Shown here one piece after another: positions 5,800 through 7,268 of a DNA stretch of 7,268 bases. Under the pieces are notes generated by a model. The model was not told the origin of the DNA and ran no database searches. It was given only the letters and a program-made list of their open reading frames with translations. This DNA is from Bdellovibrionales bacterium (GTDB lineage Bacteria; Bdellovibrionota; Bdellovibrionia; Bdellovibrionales; JAMPXM01): positions 1 through 7,268 of the forward strand of contig SXRI01000304.1 in assembly GCA_005793615.1 (NCBI GenBank), written 5' to 3'. How positions within the stretch are numbered: position 1 is the first letter of the stretch; the number at the start of each line of letters is the position of its first letter. The translations under genes and the position numbers were made by a program.

Positions 5800-7116
5800 A
5801 TGAATAAAGAAGTAAAACGAAAAAACATCCTAGTTCTTTGTCATCAGGGGTTTTCCTTTGCTGATGATCTCATTAGCCAAGCCCATGAATGTGGTTTTAC
5901 CGCCACGGTCCTGACCTCGAAGATACGCGCCGACCAGTCTGACCGCTACCACCATCTAGAACTCAAGGCAGACTTTTTCTTTTCCACTGAACAACCAGCC
6001 TTGGCTCATGCCGATATCCATTTGGCGCTCAATACACTTCAAAGTCGTGAGGTCGACACCGTAGCTTGTATCTCAGTATGGGAAGGCTATCGCCTTCTCA
6101 TGGCTGAAACCAACGCCACTCTCGGAGCCTGTGATGAACAACCGGAGCGCCTCGCATTAGTGCTTGATAAATACCGTCTACGTCTTGCTTTGCTGAACGC
6201 ACACCTCTCGCAAACACAAACTTGTCTGCTGACCGATCAGTCTTTACCTACATTCCAATCCCGAGCGGTGTTCATTAAACCGCGCTGGGGACTGGGTTCG
6301 TTCGCCGCCTTTCGTTGGACGGGGGAGCCCTTAAAGGAAAAACTCGCTGAACTCTCCAAGCAGATGGCGACCGACGTGGACTATGCAGGGATCTTCTCGG
6401 CACCCTACGAATTCGTGGCCGAAGACGAGATTTGCGGGCATGAATACTCTTTCGAAGTGATTGCTGCCAATGGCCAGCCCTCGATTCTCGCGGTTCACGA
6501 GAAGCTGGACCTCGATCTCGAGCATGGTTCTGTTCTAGAAAAATCTTGCGCGGCGCCTCCGATTTCATTACCTGATGTCGATTTGAGAAACGGAATTGAG
6601 TTCATTCATGCCACCCTCAAGGCTCTTTCACTTCGGCACGGCTGCTACCATATCGAGGCTCGTTTCAACACGGCGACCAGAAAATGGGAAATTATTGAAA
6701 TCAACCCACGAGTGGGTGGCGCCTTCATCGTTCAAAGTACCCGCTGGGTCAGCGGCCACCGTTCGCTTCGCCTCTGGCTGGAGTCACTTGTGCCCTCTCG
6801 AACCTGGCAAGCTCTCGGAAACGAGAATCAACTCACCACCTTAGAGTCCTACTGCACGGCTAAAGGTCGGAGTTATTTTCGCGTGTACTTCGGCACCCCC
6901 GGCAAACAAATCAACAAAATCGCCACCACTCAATCAGCTCCTCAACCGCACTCCTTTCGCCAGTTAGTGAAAGAGGGCGAGCTTTTGCCGCATTCCAATC
7001 GCGAGATCTTTCTTGGCCAAGCACTGTGGTTACTTGGAGCAACTGCCGGTCAAGATACCATTACTGAACTGAACGAAAAATCCAAAACCTTCTTCGAGGT
7101 GGGTTATGCAAACTAA
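5800..7116 (+). CDS. ATP-grasp ligase
   Basis: A 438-residue cytoplasmic enzyme. The ATP-grasp fold uses ATP to activate a carboxylate as acyl phosphate and joins it to an amine, thiol or other nucleophile. Residues 8-110 form a Rossmann-like pre-ATP-grasp domain starting K-N-I-L-V-L-C-H-Q-G. K124 (L-D-K-Y-R) and K160 (V-F-I-K-P-R-W-G-L-G-S) are the likely ATP-phosphate lysines. E-F-V-A-E-D-E (204-210) with H-E-Y-S-F-E-V (214-220) fits the hinge and central strand. H-I-E-A-R-F (284-289) and E-I-I-E-I-N-P-R-V-G-G (297-307), with E287, E300 and N302, supply the Mg-binding residues. The remaining ~110 residues form a C-terminal extension without a recognised domain. The start follows AAGGA (5785-5789), which overlaps the stop of the previous gene. 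The gene's end overlaps the next start by 11 bases. The substrate is unknown; carboxylate-amine ligation in a small-molecule pathway is the best inference. Confidence 0.85.
   Translation: MNKEVKRKNILVLCHQGFSFADDLISQAHECGFTATVLTSKIRADQSDRYHHLELKADFFFSTEQPALAHADIHLALNTLQSREVDTVACISVWEGYRLLMAETNATLGACDEQPERLALVLDKYRLRLALLNAHLSQTQTCLLTDQSLPTFQSRAVFIKPRWGLGSFAAFRWTGEPLKEKLAELSKQMATDVDYAGIFSAPYEFVAEDEICGHEYSFEVIAANGQPSILAVHEKLDLDLEHGSVLEKSCAAPPISLPDVDLRNGIEFIHATLKALSLRHGCYHIEARFNTATRKWEIIEINPRVGGAFIVQSTRWVSGHRSLRLWLESLVPSRTWQALGNENQLTTLESYCTAKGRSYFRVYFGTPGKQINKIATTQSAPQPHSFRQLVKEGELLPHSNREIFLGQALWLLGATAGQDTITELNEKSKTFFEVGYAN
7096..7102 (+). promoter_or_regulatory. Ribosome binding site of the gene cut by the right edge
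   Basis: GAGGTGG at 7096-7102 lies inside the end of the ATP-grasp gene, with AGG six bases before ATG 7106. It supports a real, overlapping downstream gene. Confidence 0.75.
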
Positions 7117-7268
7117 ATGGATCTGTATCGTCGATTACAATCTCACTCGTATTGCCGACGTGAAAATGATGGTGGACTACGCCTCTCAAAAGCACAGTCT
7201 GCGCACCGTTTTGATTCGCGCCAACCCAACAACTGTCGATCAAGATCTTGCCGACCTGGTCATCAACC
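7106..7268 (+). CDS. N-terminus of a further gene, possibly a second ATP-grasp protein (partial)
   Basis: ATG 7106 opens a frame that stays open for 54 codons to the right edge, so the gene is truncated by the window and not broken. It begins M-Q-T-K-W-I-C-I-V-D-Y-N-L and continues with alternating hydrophobic strands and helices, including R-T-V-L-I-R-A-N and a final D-L-V-I-N. This is the pattern of a Rossmann-like first strand with a helix, as in a pre-ATP-grasp domain. No catalytic motif lies in the visible part, so the identity is an inference. The strong Shine-Dalgarno (7096-7102) and the 11-base overlap with the ATP-grasp gene indicate translational coupling and a shared pathway. Other Rossmann-type enzymes remain possible. 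Confidence 0.7.
   Translation, partial: MQTKWICIVDYNLTRIADVKMMVDYASQKHSLRTVLIRANPTTVDQDLADLVIN

Noticed and set aside
5789..5803. Four-codon reading frame (ATG 5789) overlapping the ATP-grasp start
   Set aside because: It has the form of a tiny leader frame ending ATGA, but the AAGGA needed as its ribosome binding site overlaps its own start. Probably coincidental.
6275..6568. 97-residue open frame on the - strand
   Set aside because: It lies antisense to the ATP-grasp core, has low-complexity arginine/proline-rich content and no start context.
1..7268. CRISPR array, tRNA/rRNA gene, insertion sequence or phage element
   Set aside because: No regularly spaced repeats, cloverleaf or rRNA sequence, transposase motifs or terminal inverted repeats were seen.

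Overview
The window carries six complete genes and one gene cut off by the right edge, all on the + strand. Nothing convincing is encoded on the - strand. Secreted proteins with Sec-type signal peptides, a peptidoglycan-cleaving lytic transglycosylase and Shine-Dalgarno-led genes point to a Gram-negative-type bacterium of roughly 50% G+C. A bdellovibrionote or deltaproteobacterial relative is possible, but that is only an impression; there is no rRNA or other marker gene here.

Layout. Positions 1-369 have no confident gene. They hold a possible 3' end of an upstream gene, a perfect 11-bp inverted repeat (107-139) and a 14-bp palindrome (271-284) before the first gene. Next come a secreted lytic transglycosylase (370-1071) and a double-SIS-domain protein of the MurQ/glucokinase-regulatory-protein superfamily (1130-2773). 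A secreted S1/P1-type zinc nuclease (2843-3889) follows, and its stop codon overlaps the start of a 10-TM EamA/DMT permease (3889-4887). After a 161-bp gap comes a tight cluster: a heme-oxygenase-like helical, possibly metal-dependent, protein (5049-5786), an ATP-grasp ligase (5800-7116) and the first 54 codons of another protein (7106 to the edge), which looks like a second pre-ATP-grasp N-terminus.

How the genes may work together. The first pair fits cell-wall turnover: the transglycosylase releases anhydro-muropeptides, and the SIS protein belongs to the superfamily that handles MurNAc-6-phosphate or binds sugar phosphates. The SIS protein lacks one of the two catalytic glutamates of MurQ, so a sensor or regulatory role is more likely than an etherase. 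The nuclease-permease pair could couple extracytoplasmic nucleic-acid breakdown to transport, but the permease substrate is unknown. The last cluster is the most interesting part. A heme-oxygenase-like oxidase candidate next to an ATP-grasp ligase, with a further protein translationally coupled to it and a DMT permease upstream, resembles small biosynthetic loci that modify an amino acid and ligate it into a peptide or amide. I cannot name its product.
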